NCBI GenBank assembly: GCA_934168005.1
Contig: CAKPMN010000011.1
Location: 1-33,661, forward strand
Direction: 5' to 3'
DNA from: an uncultured Bacilli bacterium
GTDB lineage: Bacteria > Bacillota_I > Bacilli_A > RF39 > UBA660
Length of the DNA: 33,661 nt
Shown: positions 16,327 through 24,919 of the stretch, in pieces
How positions within the stretch are numbered: the stretch's first letter is position 1
Layout: each line of letters starts with the position of its first letter
Program-made: the position numbers and the translations under genes
Notes under the pieces: model-generated
The model's input: only the letters and a program-made list of their open reading frames with translations
Database searches by the model: none
What the model was told of the DNA's origin: nothing

Positions 16327-18255
16327 ATGGAACAAAGTTGGGGAATGGACATCATTAGAAGTTTTTTCGCCGTTTTAGATAGAGCAATTTTTGGACTTAT
16401 GTCAGTAATTTATAGAATTATTCTATTACTTGCTGATACTACAGTTATAAAGGCTTCTAGTATAGATGATTTATATACAAGGATATATGCAATTCTTGGT
16501 ATTTTCATGCTATTTAAAGTTACTTTTTCTTTTGTTAATTATGTAATAAATCCTGATTCTTTTACTGATAAACAAAAAGGAGCAGGTAATTTAATTAAAA
16601 ATAGTATCATTGTATTAGTTATGATTATCATTACTCCTTTTGCCTTTGATAAATTGTATGAAGTTCAAAGTGCTATTTTAACAGATAATTTAATTCCAAA
16701 ATTCTTCTTTGGTTCTAACTCTACAATGGGAGATACTAATAATATTGCTGGAAATACTACTTTTAAAATGTATGAAAACTGTCTTGCTGAAACTTATGCT
16801 GCAGATGATGGGACATATCTATCACTTATGACATTTAAACCATTTTATCAACCATATGAAACTTTATCAGAAAATCCAAATTTATCAGGATCTGCTGCTA
16901 GCAAATATGACAAGTATTATTGCCCAAATGGTAAAACTGTTACAGTTGGAAGTTATTTACAAGCAGTTAATATTTATAAAGGCGGATCATATATTATTGA
17001 CTACAGATTTTTCTTATCAACTATTGTTGGAATAGTTGTTGTGCTTATTTTGATCTCATTTTGCTTTGATGTTGCTATTCGTTCTGTTAAATTGGCGTTT
17101 CTACAAATATTGGCTCCAATTCCAATTATTTCATATGTAGATCCGAACGCTAGTAAAAACGGAATGTTTAGTAAATGGCTTAAAGAAGTTGGAAGTACAT
17201 GGGTAAGTTTATTTATTAGATTTATAGCTTTATTTTTCGCAATATTTATTATTGCTGAACTAGATGTAAATATTCCAGGTAGTGACTTAAAATTTTGGGT
17301 TATGATGTTTTTAATCATTGGCGTATTGATGTTTGCAAAACAAATGCCAAAATTATTAGAACAATTAATACCAGGATTAAAGATGAGTGGAAGCTTCAAT
17401 TTAAATCCATTTAAGCGTATAGCAAGCGATGCTATTGGAGGAAAACAATTGCTTGGAGCTGCAGCTGCTGGTTTAGGATTGGGAGCTGCTTCAGTTTCTA
17501 ATTTAGGATATCATATAAAGGATAAATTAGATGAAAGAAAAGATCAAAAGGAATTAAATGCTGCAAAAAATCGTTGGAGATCTTATAATGATAGTATTGA
17601 TAGAAGACATGCTTCAGGAGATATAAGCGATGCTCAATGGATGAAGTTTGGTGCAAATGCTGATAAAAAATATGATGCAGCTATCAAAACTTATAATGAC
17701 AAATTAAGTGAAAGAATGGAAAAATTCAGCTTTAGACATCCAATTTTATCTAATATTACTCAAACTTTTACTGGTGCTAAAATGGGGTATGCTGTAGGTA
17801 AATCTGGCAAAATGCCTAATGTTATTGAGATAGGACAAAAATCAGCAAAAGTTAGAGATTATAAAGATAATTATTCTATTAAAGATAGAGTTACAGATAA
17901 AGCAACTGATTTCTTTGGAGTTAAAAATGATTCTGGTACAACAAGTATTGTAGCAGGCGATATTAAGAAAAATGAAGAATTATTAACTCGTATTAATAGA
18001 AATATAGAAATGATGAATAGACAATTATCAGATTTAGGTTCTACTATGGGACCATCTGAATTTGCTAAGGCTGTTACTGCTGGTGCAGACGGAAGATATC
18101 AATTAAATCCTTCTTACAGCGGTACATACTTATCTGACATTAAATCTGTTCTTGATAATATGAACTCTCTTGAAAATCAACGTTTAGCTACAACTAAAGA
18201 AATTAAGAGATTACAAAAGATTAAAGATAAAACACCAGGTGGGCCAAAAAAATAA
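16327..18255 (+). CDS. VirB6/TrbL-like T4SS channel protein
   Basis: This is a 642-residue polytopic membrane protein with about seven hydrophobic segments: near residues 12-38, 50-70, 84-104, 222-246, 255-272, 290-312 and 322-342. An outer loop lies at about 115-215. The motif LAFLQILAPIPIISYVDP, with the following GMFSKWLKEVG...WVSLFIRF, is typical of Firmicutes VirB6/TrbL-like proteins, which form the inner-membrane part of the T4SS conduit. After a Gly/Ala patch (AAAAGLGLGAAS) comes a charged cytosolic tail of about 260 residues with coiled-coil character, which could touch the VirB4 or VirD4 ATPases. It is the first gene of the long operon, with AGGAG upstream. The topology and context are convincing. 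Confidence 0.8.
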   Translation: MEQSWGMDIIRSFFAVLDRAIFGLMSVIYRIILLLADTTVIKASSIDDLYTRIYAILGIFMLFKVTFSFVNYVINPDSFTDKQKGAGNLIKNSIIVLVMIIITPFAFDKLYEVQSAILTDNLIPKFFFGSNSTMGDTNNIAGNTTFKMYENCLAETYAADDGTYLSLMTFKPFYQPYETLSENPNLSGSAASKYDKYYCPNGKTVTVGSYLQAVNIYKGGSYIIDYRFFLSTIVGIVVVLILISFCFDVAIRSVKLAFLQILAPIPIISYVDPNASKNGMFSKWLKEVGSTWVSLFIRFIALFFAIFIIAELDVNIPGSDLKFWVMMFLIIGVLMFAKQMPKLLEQLIPGLKMSGSFNLNPFKRIASDAIGGKQLLGAAAAGLGLGAASVSNLGYHIKDKLDERKDQKELNAAKNRWRSYNDSIDRRHASGDISDAQWMKFGANADKKYDAAIKTYNDKLSERMEKFSFRHPILSNITQTFTGAKMGYAVGKSGKMPNVIEIGQKSAKVRDYKDNYSIKDRVTDKATDFFGVKNDSGTTSIVAGDIKKNEELLTRINRNIEMMNRQLSDLGSTMGPSEFAKAVTAGADGRYQLNPSYSGTYLSDIKSVLDNMNSLENQRLATTKEIKRLQKIKDKTPGGPKK

Positions 18256-18278
18256 AAGAATAAAAGGAAAGTGATTAT

Positions 18279-18590
18279 ATGAATGGAAATTATTTAATTC
18301 CTGCAAACTCTAAACGTTCAATGTTGATATTTGGATTATTTAATACATTTGATTTAATATTGTTTGCTGTTGGAATTGCTGCTAGTGGTATTTTGATGAT
18401 GATACTTCCAATCGAACAATTTTGGATGGCAATACTTTCAATTGTTCCTGGATGTATAGCTGGACTTTTGGTTTTTCCATTACCAAATTACCACAATGTA
18501 TTAACTGCTTTGATTTCTATGATTAAGTTTTTTACAGGAAGACGAGTTTATATATGGAAGGGTTGGTGTGCTAGAGATGAATACAAATAA
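18279..18590 (+). CDS. PrgI/VirB3-like T4SS membrane protein
   Basis: This is a 103-residue protein with a short N-terminal cytosolic arm (YLIPANSKRS), two membrane helices (about 20-42 and 46-66), and a C-terminal arm with PLPNYHNVLTAL and the basic GRRVYIWKGW. This matches the PrgI family (pCF10-type plasmids), equivalent to VirB3, which pairs with VirB4. Its position immediately before virB4, with a 23-base overlap, supports the call. The ribosome site AGGAAAGTG precedes the ATG. Confidence 0.8.
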   Translation: MNGNYLIPANSKRSMLIFGLFNTFDLILFAVGIAASGILMMILPIEQFWMAILSIVPGCIAGLLVFPLPNYHNVLTALISMIKFFTGRRVYIWKGWCARDEYK

Positions 18591-19131
18591 AAATTCAAAA
18601 AAAAGTAAGTATACTTTGGATTTTGTCCCTATTAAAAGTATAACTAATGGAATGATAATACTTGATAACAATGAGAAAGTAACAGGTATCAAAATAATGC
18701 CTAGGAACATTTTTATATTAGATTATTCTTTACAAGGAGCAATAATTGATAATTTAAAAAATGTTTATAATCAAATTGAGTATGAGTTTTGGATAGTTGC
18801 TGCTGATAGACCTGTTGATATAAATGTTTATTTATCTCAACTTCAACTTTTATTTAATTCCACTCAAGATCAAGTAAGAAGAAAATTAATAATAGAAGAT
18901 ATTAATAAAGCTAATATGTTTATGACCAATAATATAGTTGATACAGAATATTATTTACTATTTAAAGAGAAAGATATGGAAAAAATTAATAAAAGATTAA
19001 GACAATTGATTAATGGCTTTGCTAATGCAGGACTTAATTCTCATCAAACTACAAATGATGATTTAAGAGTTATATTAGATAATTTCTTAAATGGTGGACA
19101 AACTACTAATTTTGGGGCGGTGATTGGATAA
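18568..19131 (+). CDS. VirB4/TraC N-terminal domain as a separate protein
   Basis: This is a 187-residue protein with no P-loop. DFVPIKSITNGMIILDNNEK, VTGIKIMPRNIFIL and YEFWIVAADRPVDI are features of the N-terminal domain of VirB4/TraC-type proteins, which contacts the membrane partner. In most T4SS this domain is fused to the ATPase; here it ends in TAA overlapping the ATG of the ATPase gene (TAATG at 19129-19133). The start is GTG 18568 (AAGGG five bases upstream) or ATG 18577; both overlap or abut the PrgI-like gene's end. The whole polypeptide is conserved-looking, so this is a split gene, not debris. Confidence 0.75.
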   Translation: MLEMNTNKNSKKSKYTLDFVPIKSITNGMIILDNNEKVTGIKIMPRNIFILDYSLQGAIIDNLKNVYNQIEYEFWIVAADRPVDINVYLSQLQLLFNSTQDQVRRKLIIEDINKANMFMTNNIVDTEYYLLFKEKDMEKINKRLRQLINGFANAGLNSHQTTNDDLRVILDNFLNGGQTTNFGAVIG

Positions 19132-20915
19132 TGGATATTAAGGCACAAATAGCTCCAAAGAGCTTAGAATTTAAAGCTGGAAGCTTTGTTATAAGTGATA
19201 AATATGCAACAATATTGACAGTTATAGCTTATCCTAAATACATTCAACCTGGTTATTTAGCTAGTCTAACTAGTATGTCTGGTATAAAAGTGGTTATTAA
19301 ACATATTCCTCTTCCTTTTACTGTTATGAGTAAAATGCTTAATAAGGAAATAGTAGAATTGAAACAAAGATATATGGAAGAAACTGATCGTACTTATCAA
19401 GAAAGAATTCGTATGGATTATGAATCTTTGGAACAATTTGTTACTATGCTTGCTGCTAATCAATCTAAAGTTTACGATTTCCAAATGCATGTTATGATTA
19501 CTGCAGATAGTGAAGAAGAATTATTAAATAAAAAGTTACAAGTAAAAAATTATATTGAAGCAATGCAAATGCGTGCAATAACATTACGTTTTGAACAAGA
19601 AAGTGTATTAAAGTCAATATTACCTATTTATCCGTCTCAACCTATTGAAAGTAGAATTGGTACTCCAATGCCTGCTCCAACAATGGCTGCGATGTATCCT
19701 TTTATATTTGATAGTATAAAAGATCCGGGATTAGCTTGCTTACTTGGAGTTGATTTTTCAGGTGGTGTTATATTATTTAATCAATTCTTATATCAAATCC
19801 GTAATGAACATAATAGAAATAATGCAAACCTAATAGTTTTAGGTACATCTGGATCAGGTAAATCAACAGCTGCTAAGATATTATTGCGTAGTCATTTACG
19901 TAATAATTGCCAATTAGTAATTATTGACCCAGAAGGTGAACTAGAAGAAATGTGTTCTAGATTTGGTGGGGACTTTATTGATTTAGGCAAAGGTGGGGAC
20001 TTTGGAATGGTTAATCCACTTGAACCTGTATTAGATGCAGATGAAGAAGATATAGAAGCTGGTTTAGGTTATACAGTTTTAACAAGAACACTTCAAACTT
20101 TAAAAGCATTTATGAAATATTATGATCCTAGTATTGGAGAAGATGTCTTGAACATGTTTAGCGAAATAGTTCAAGAAACATACAGAAGATTTGGAATAGA
20201 TTTTGAAACAGACTTTACTAAATTTACATCAGATGATTATCCAACTTTTAAAGATGTATATGCTACTATACGTGGTAGAGTTGCATCAATGGTTGAACAA
20301 ACTAGAGAAAAAGATATATTGGAACAATTAGAGATAAAGATTAGACCAATTGTAAAAGAATTAAAATACTATTTTGATGGCCATACAACAATAAAACCTA
20401 GAAGTCAATTCATTGTCTTTAATATAAGAGAACTTATGAATGCTGATACAAATATTAAGAATGCTTTATTCTTTAATATATTAAAGTATGCATGGGGACT
20501 AACTTTAAATAAAACAGTTAATACTATTCTAGAAGTTGATGAAGCTCATGTATTGTTATCTGGTAATAATACGTTAGGAGCTGATTTCTTAGCTCAAATT
20601 CAAAGACGTTCTAGAAAATACAATACTGGAACAATTATTATTACTCAACAACCTAGTGACTTCTCTGATCCTTCAGTTATAACTCAAGGTAAGGCCATAT
20701 TTGATAATGCTGCTTATTACATTGTAATGGGTCTTAGAAAACAAGCAGCAGAAGATTTAGCCAAATTGATTGATTTAAATGAAAGCGAAATAGAAGGTAT
20801 TAAACGTTATACTCAAGGTGAAGCATTATTTGTTTGTGGTAGTAAACGTATGCAAATTAATATAGTTGCAACTGATGCTGAATTAGATTCATTCGGTAGT
20901 GGAGGCGGACTTTAA
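19131..20915 (+). CDS. virB4: VirB4/TraC-like T4SS ATPase
   Basis: This is a 594-residue ATPase that powers T4SS assembly and transport. Walker A GTSGSGKST lies near residue 238, followed by the family motif IDPEGELEEMC, Walker B ILEVDEAH near 467, and the TIIITQQPSDF segment near 500. The first about 200 residues are the remaining part of the VirB4 N-terminal region, with a coiled-coil around 65-100. Translation starts inside the stop of the preceding N-terminal-domain gene, with GGGGCGGTGAT at 19114-19124 as a plausible ribosome site, so the two halves should be made in equal amounts. It is probably membrane-associated through the PrgI/VirB3-like partner. The identification is firm. Confidence 0.93.
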   Translation: MDIKAQIAPKSLEFKAGSFVISDKYATILTVIAYPKYIQPGYLASLTSMSGIKVVIKHIPLPFTVMSKMLNKEIVELKQRYMEETDRTYQERIRMDYESLEQFVTMLAANQSKVYDFQMHVMITADSEEELLNKKLQVKNYIEAMQMRAITLRFEQESVLKSILPIYPSQPIESRIGTPMPAPTMAAMYPFIFDSIKDPGLACLLGVDFSGGVILFNQFLYQIRNEHNRNNANLIVLGTSGSGKSTAAKILLRSHLRNNCQLVIIDPEGELEEMCSRFGGDFIDLGKGGDFGMVNPLEPVLDADEEDIEAGLGYTVLTRTLQTLKAFMKYYDPSIGEDVLNMFSEIVQETYRRFGIDFETDFTKFTSDDYPTFKDVYATIRGRVASMVEQTREKDILEQLEIKIRPIVKELKYYFDGHTTIKPRSQFIVFNIRELMNADTNIKNALFFNILKYAWGLTLNKTVNTILEVDEAHVLLSGNNTLGADFLAQIQRRSRKYNTGTIIITQQPSDFSDPSVITQGKAIFDNAAYYIVMGLRKQAAEDLAKLIDLNESEIEGIKRYTQGEALFVCGSKRMQINIVATDAELDSFGSGGGL

Positions 20916-20935
20916 TAATTTAAGGTGGTGATTTT

Positions 20936-22804
20936 GTGGATAAGAATGTACAAGATGATAATAAAAAAATAAAAGTTGAATTAGATAAACATGCCTTGGA
21001 TGCTTTGAATTCACAAAAGGCATCATCAGATATTACAATTTCTACTAAGTCAGAAGGAAATACTCCTTCTGGCTTAGATGCTATAAAGAAGAATCAAATG
21101 CCTAATGGTTTGTCTTCAACAAATTCTAGGAGTAATTTAAATAGACCTATTGCAGATGGTAAAAATAGATCTACTAATGATCCTGATATTTCTTTAGGAG
21201 AGTCTAATGAAAATGGTACAAGGAAAAAGAAAGGATATTCAAGTCATAAAAAGGTAGGAAAAACTTCAAATAAAGCTTTAGAAAAGGAAAAGAAGCTTGG
21301 AGTAAATCAGCCAAATTCTTTCTTAAATAGAAATAATTTTAAGGGTTTTGGCAGAAATAAGACTGCAAAAAATCCGTCTATTAATCCTAGTGCTTCTTTT
21401 AAAGGCAAAACAGGCTTTTTAAATAAAAAATCTCCTTTCATGCCAAAAGGGTTAAGCATGTTATCTAAATTTCAAAAGAAAAAAAAGTCGAATTCAATTT
21501 CGTCTGAAAGTGTAAAGAAAGTAGTAACCCCTAACATAATTAGTTGGTTTATGGCCCTTCCAATTCAAATTAAGATAGCTATAGTTGGTGGAGGAGTTGG
21601 ATCATTTATAATAATAGTGGTAATTCTTATAATGATAGTAACGTCTACATCAGCTTCAGAAGCTAATAGAGAGATGAAAAATGAATATATTGAAGGTGAT
21701 TATACAGACGAAGAATTGTGCGAATATCTAGATAGAAATGGATATTTAAGCAATGAATCTGGCGAGGTAATAGAATGTGAAAAATCACAGGCTTATCAAT
21801 ATTTTTATAATTTTAAAACATTAAAAGAGGATTATGAGGAGAAGTATTCTAGAAATCAAATTCAAATTAATACTGAGCTTTTGTATGAAACTTTAGCTTA
21901 TTATAATACTGATGAAGAATTATACACGAAAGCAACAAAAGATGAAATGAATAAATTAATGGAAGCAATGATTGAAGAAGTAGAAGAATCTTGTGTTGTT
22001 AAGACTTATAATAAAGATACTAAAGTTTGTACTGAAAATAAATATGTATATACTTTATATGAATTTAGTCTTGATAAATATATTTCATATTTAAAATTTG
22101 GAAATACAAGTACTCATCCTAATTATGGCCATGATTCTAAGAACAAAAGTAGTAATGGTAAAGCTGTTACTAGAAAATGCGGTGAAGGAAAGAATGTAGA
22201 TTATGTTTTTGGCTATGGGCTTGTAAATACAAGTTCGTCACCAATCAGTCAATCTAGTAATTGTCCTAATAACCCAGTTACAGAAGATGATTATGATGAT
22301 GAAGATATAAATGTTGTTAAGACATCTCTTAAAGATTTAGGCGTACTTGGAGGTGTAACACCTTATTCGCATGTTAATTATTCTTCGAAGGCAAGCGATG
22401 ATGTATCTGAATCTGATAGTGTTGGTGTAACTGGAAGTGGAGATGGTGCAACTATAGCAGAGTATGCTTTAAAATTTGTTGGTAATCCTTATAAATATGG
22501 TGGAACAAGTTTGACAAATGGTGCTGATTGTAGTGGCTTTATTCAATCTGTATATGCTCACTTTGGATACAAAATTAGTAGAAGTACAAGCACCCAAGTA
22601 AAAGATGGAAAAGAAGTTGAATGTAATTTAAGTAGTTTGAAAGCAGGAGATATCATTCTTTATGGTAATCCTGTAGGTCACGCTGCACTATATATAGGAA
22701 ATGGTATGGTTGTTCATGCTAAAGGTGCTAAATGGGGAATAACTACTGATAAATATGATTATAGTTCGAAAGGATTTAATACTTGTAGAAGAATTGTAGA
22801 ATAG
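20936..22804 (+). CDS. Membrane-anchored NlpC/P60 peptidoglycan hydrolase of the T4SS
   Basis: This is a 622-residue protein. A long basic, Ser/Asn/Lys-rich cytosolic region (about 1-205) is followed by one membrane helix (about 210-236), a largely helical outer region, and a C-terminal NlpC/P60 domain (about 500-622). The catalytic cysteine is C532 in ADCSGF, the histidine H582 in GHAALYIG, and the third residue probably H594 in VVHAK. Such endopeptidases open the cell wall for T4SS assembly, the VirB1-like role of CwlT in Tn916-type elements, though no lysozyme domain is seen here. The GTG start is chosen because AAGGTGGTG lies five bases upstream. It sits between virB4 and a second wall hydrolase. 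Confidence 0.85.
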   Translation: MDKNVQDDNKKIKVELDKHALDALNSQKASSDITISTKSEGNTPSGLDAIKKNQMPNGLSSTNSRSNLNRPIADGKNRSTNDPDISLGESNENGTRKKKGYSSHKKVGKTSNKALEKEKKLGVNQPNSFLNRNNFKGFGRNKTAKNPSINPSASFKGKTGFLNKKSPFMPKGLSMLSKFQKKKKSNSISSESVKKVVTPNIISWFMALPIQIKIAIVGGGVGSFIIIVVILIMIVTSTSASEANREMKNEYIEGDYTDEELCEYLDRNGYLSNESGEVIECEKSQAYQYFYNFKTLKEDYEEKYSRNQIQINTELLYETLAYYNTDEELYTKATKDEMNKLMEAMIEEVEESCVVKTYNKDTKVCTENKYVYTLYEFSLDKYISYLKFGNTSTHPNYGHDSKNKSSNGKAVTRKCGEGKNVDYVFGYGLVNTSSSPISQSSNCPNNPVTEDDYDDEDINVVKTSLKDLGVLGGVTPYSHVNYSSKASDDVSESDSVGVTGSGDGATIAEYALKFVGNPYKYGGTSLTNGADCSGFIQSVYAHFGYKISRSTSTQVKDGKEVECNLSSLKAGDIILYGNPVGHAALYIGNGMVVHAKGAKWGITTDKYDYSSKGFNTCRRIVE

Positions 22805-22820
22805 AATTAGAGGTGATGTT

Positions 22821-24209
22821 ATGAAAAAAAGATTTATATTTATTTCAATATTTGGAATTTTAATTTATTCTATTTTTTCATCGTCATCTAAAACTTTTGA
22901 AATAAAAAGTAATAATTATTACTGGTCACAATCTGATATAACTAAATTAGCTCCAACTTTTGTTGAAGCATCTAAGGAATTTGGAGTTCCAGCTTCTATT
23001 ATGATTGCAATGGCTATTCATGAAACCGGTTTAGGAGAAAATGGTGTTGGTAAAAGCCGTAATAATCTATTTGGTATGACTAAAGGTAGTCTTTATCCAA
23101 CTCCATCAAGTTGTACTGGTAACTTTGAATGCTATTCTAGTAAAGAAGATTCTATAAGGGATGCGACAAGACTTTTAGGATCTCCAAAATCTTATTATAA
23201 AATAACTAATATTATAATAAATAATAGAGGGCTAGATGGAGCCTATGAAGAAATTACTAGGTCTATAACAGCAAAATGGTGTGCTAGTGGCTGTACATAT
23301 GATGCTCAAACTTTACTAGATGATCTAGATACATATAATTTAACTCAATATGATACAGATTTAAAAAATATGTCTGTAAGTGATTTAAAAGCAATACTTG
23401 AAAAATATTATGGTGAAAATGCTATTACTATCCCTGGATATGACGCTCCAGATGAAGGATGGAATGGAAAAATAGAAGTTCCTAGTATAAGTGATGATGA
23501 ATATAATATGATTTATTTTAATACTTCTTATACTGGTGATGTAACAAAAGGATACATTTATAATAAGTATAACAATCCATCTGCTGTATCAGAAGTTTGG
23601 AGTGACTTAATGCTTGATACAGATGACGAAAAGGTTAGCTATATAATTAGTAGTGTATTCCTTCAAGGTGAAAAATTATATGGTGATGGTAGTTTACATA
23701 TGTATGACTTTGTTCCAGGTGGAACAGATAATGAAGCACCAAGTGGTGATGATGATATAACTTTTGTTACAGATGGGAAACCTTTATCTTGTTATACAAT
23801 GGTATCATCTTCATTTGGTAATCAAGAAAGCTTTAGAACAGCAAAGCATAAAGGAATGGATTTAGCAGCACCTGCTCATACTAAAATATTTTCTGTTACA
23901 GATGGTAAAGTTGTAGCTGTTGGAAGTGGTTGTTCAGCTGTTGGATATTATGGAAATACTTGTGGAGGCGGATATGGTAATTTTGTAAAAATTCAAGCTA
24001 GTAATGGAATGTACTTTATATATGCACACATGTATACAAAACCGCTTGTTTCTACTGGTCAGGCAGTAAGTAAGGGTCAACAAATAGGAGTTGTTGGATC
24101 TTCTGGTAGTTCTACAGGTAACCACTTACATTTTGAAACTAGAAATAGTTCAAATGTTAAAATTAATCCAACACCATATTCCAATTATACAAGTATTCCA
24201 AAATGTTAG
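22821..24209 (+). CDS. Bifunctional glucosaminidase and M23 peptidase
   Basis: This is a 462-residue exported wall hydrolase. After an N-terminal hydrophobic signal or anchor (about 5-22) comes a glucosaminidase-type domain (about 40-165), with VPASIMIAMAIHETGLG and the probable catalytic E68, then NNLFGM. A middle region of about 150 residues follows, then a C-terminal M23 zinc endopeptidase. Its ligands H343 and D347 lie in AKHKGMDLAAP and H437 in HLHFE, with H435 beside it. Glycan and peptide cleavage are thus joined in one protein. It follows the NlpC/P60 gene by 16 bases, with AGAGGTGATG upstream. Its job is probably local wall opening for the T4SS. Confidence 0.88.
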   Translation: MKKRFIFISIFGILIYSIFSSSSKTFEIKSNNYYWSQSDITKLAPTFVEASKEFGVPASIMIAMAIHETGLGENGVGKSRNNLFGMTKGSLYPTPSSCTGNFECYSSKEDSIRDATRLLGSPKSYYKITNIIINNRGLDGAYEEITRSITAKWCASGCTYDAQTLLDDLDTYNLTQYDTDLKNMSVSDLKAILEKYYGENAITIPGYDAPDEGWNGKIEVPSISDDEYNMIYFNTSYTGDVTKGYIYNKYNNPSAVSEVWSDLMLDTDDEKVSYIISSVFLQGEKLYGDGSLHMYDFVPGGTDNEAPSGDDDITFVTDGKPLSCYTMVSSSFGNQESFRTAKHKGMDLAAPAHTKIFSVTDGKVVAVGSGCSAVGYYGNTCGGGYGNFVKIQASNGMYFIYAHMYTKPLVSTGQAVSKGQQIGVVGSSGSSTGNHLHFETRNSSNVKINPTPYSNYTSIPKC

Positions 24210-24217
24210 GTGATAAT

Positions 24218-24910
24218 ATGAAAAAAATAAAGTTTGTTATTTGTTGTTTATCTTTTATATTACTAACTGGCTGTAATGCAGAAGTTAATTTAGTTATGGA
24301 TACAAAGGGCAATATTCACAATAATACCAAATTTACGGTTAATAAATCATTTATGGATAATATGTATAATAATACAGATGAAATAAAAGATTATTATAAT
24401 AATTTGATTTTGGAATATGACAATAAATTTAAATTGAAGGTTAATTATGAAAAAGATTTAGTAGTTGCTAAGATAAGTAAAAAAAGTAATATTAATAGTT
24501 TAAACGGGTTAGAAAATATTCTTATAAAAGATGTTACTGTTAATAATAATAGTTATGTTATTACCTTCAATGATCTTACTGAATATTTTAATCCGGACTT
24601 AGAAATAGATGTAGAAACTGATGGTTTATTAGAATCTTTAGATATAAATATTCAATTTTTTAACAAAGTTGTTAATTCAAATTCTACTTTTAGAGATGAT
24701 AAAAAAAATACCTATACTTGGTCTTTAACAAAAGAAGATTTTAATAAAACTCTTGAATTTACTCTATCAGATGAAAAAAGATATGATATAATATTTCAGT
24801 ACTTATTAAACAAATATATAGGTGCGATAGTGTTATTAAGTATAATAGTTGTGATAACTTCTTCAATATTATTAATAGTACTTAAATCTAGAAAATCTAA
24901 TCAGTTATAG
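24218..24910 (+). CDS. LppM-like lipoprotein with C-terminal membrane helix
   Basis: This is a 230-residue protein with a lipoprotein signal: MKKIKFVICCLSFILLTGC, the lipobox cysteine near residue 19. The mature part begins NAEVNLVMDTKGNIHNNT, the pattern of LppM-like (beta-rich) lipoproteins. The C-terminus has a second anchor helix (about 200-222) followed by a basic tail, so the protein is held at both ends. The ATG at 24218 is preferred over 24203 because AGGTGAT lies just upstream and because it puts the signal peptide at the N-terminus. It sits between the wall hydrolase and virD4 genes in the operon. Confidence 0.75.
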   Translation: MKKIKFVICCLSFILLTGCNAEVNLVMDTKGNIHNNTKFTVNKSFMDNMYNNTDEIKDYYNNLILEYDNKFKLKVNYEKDLVVAKISKKSNINSLNGLENILIKDVTVNNNSYVITFNDLTEYFNPDLEIDVETDGLLESLDINIQFFNKVVNSNSTFRDDKKNTYTWSLTKEDFNKTLEFTLSDEKRYDIIFQYLLNKYIGAIVLLSIIVVITSSILLIVLKSRKSNQL

Positions 24911-24919
24911 GAGGTAGTT

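Noticed and set aside
17001..17399. 132-codon minus-strand open frame inside the VirB6-like gene
   Set aside because: It is antisense to strongly membrane-patterned coding sequence, has no ribosome site and no family likeness.
19113..19133. Frameshift breaking virB4
   Set aside because: The overlap is a clean TAATG with a ribosome-site-like stretch before it, and both halves look intact. Kept as a split gene, with a read check advised.
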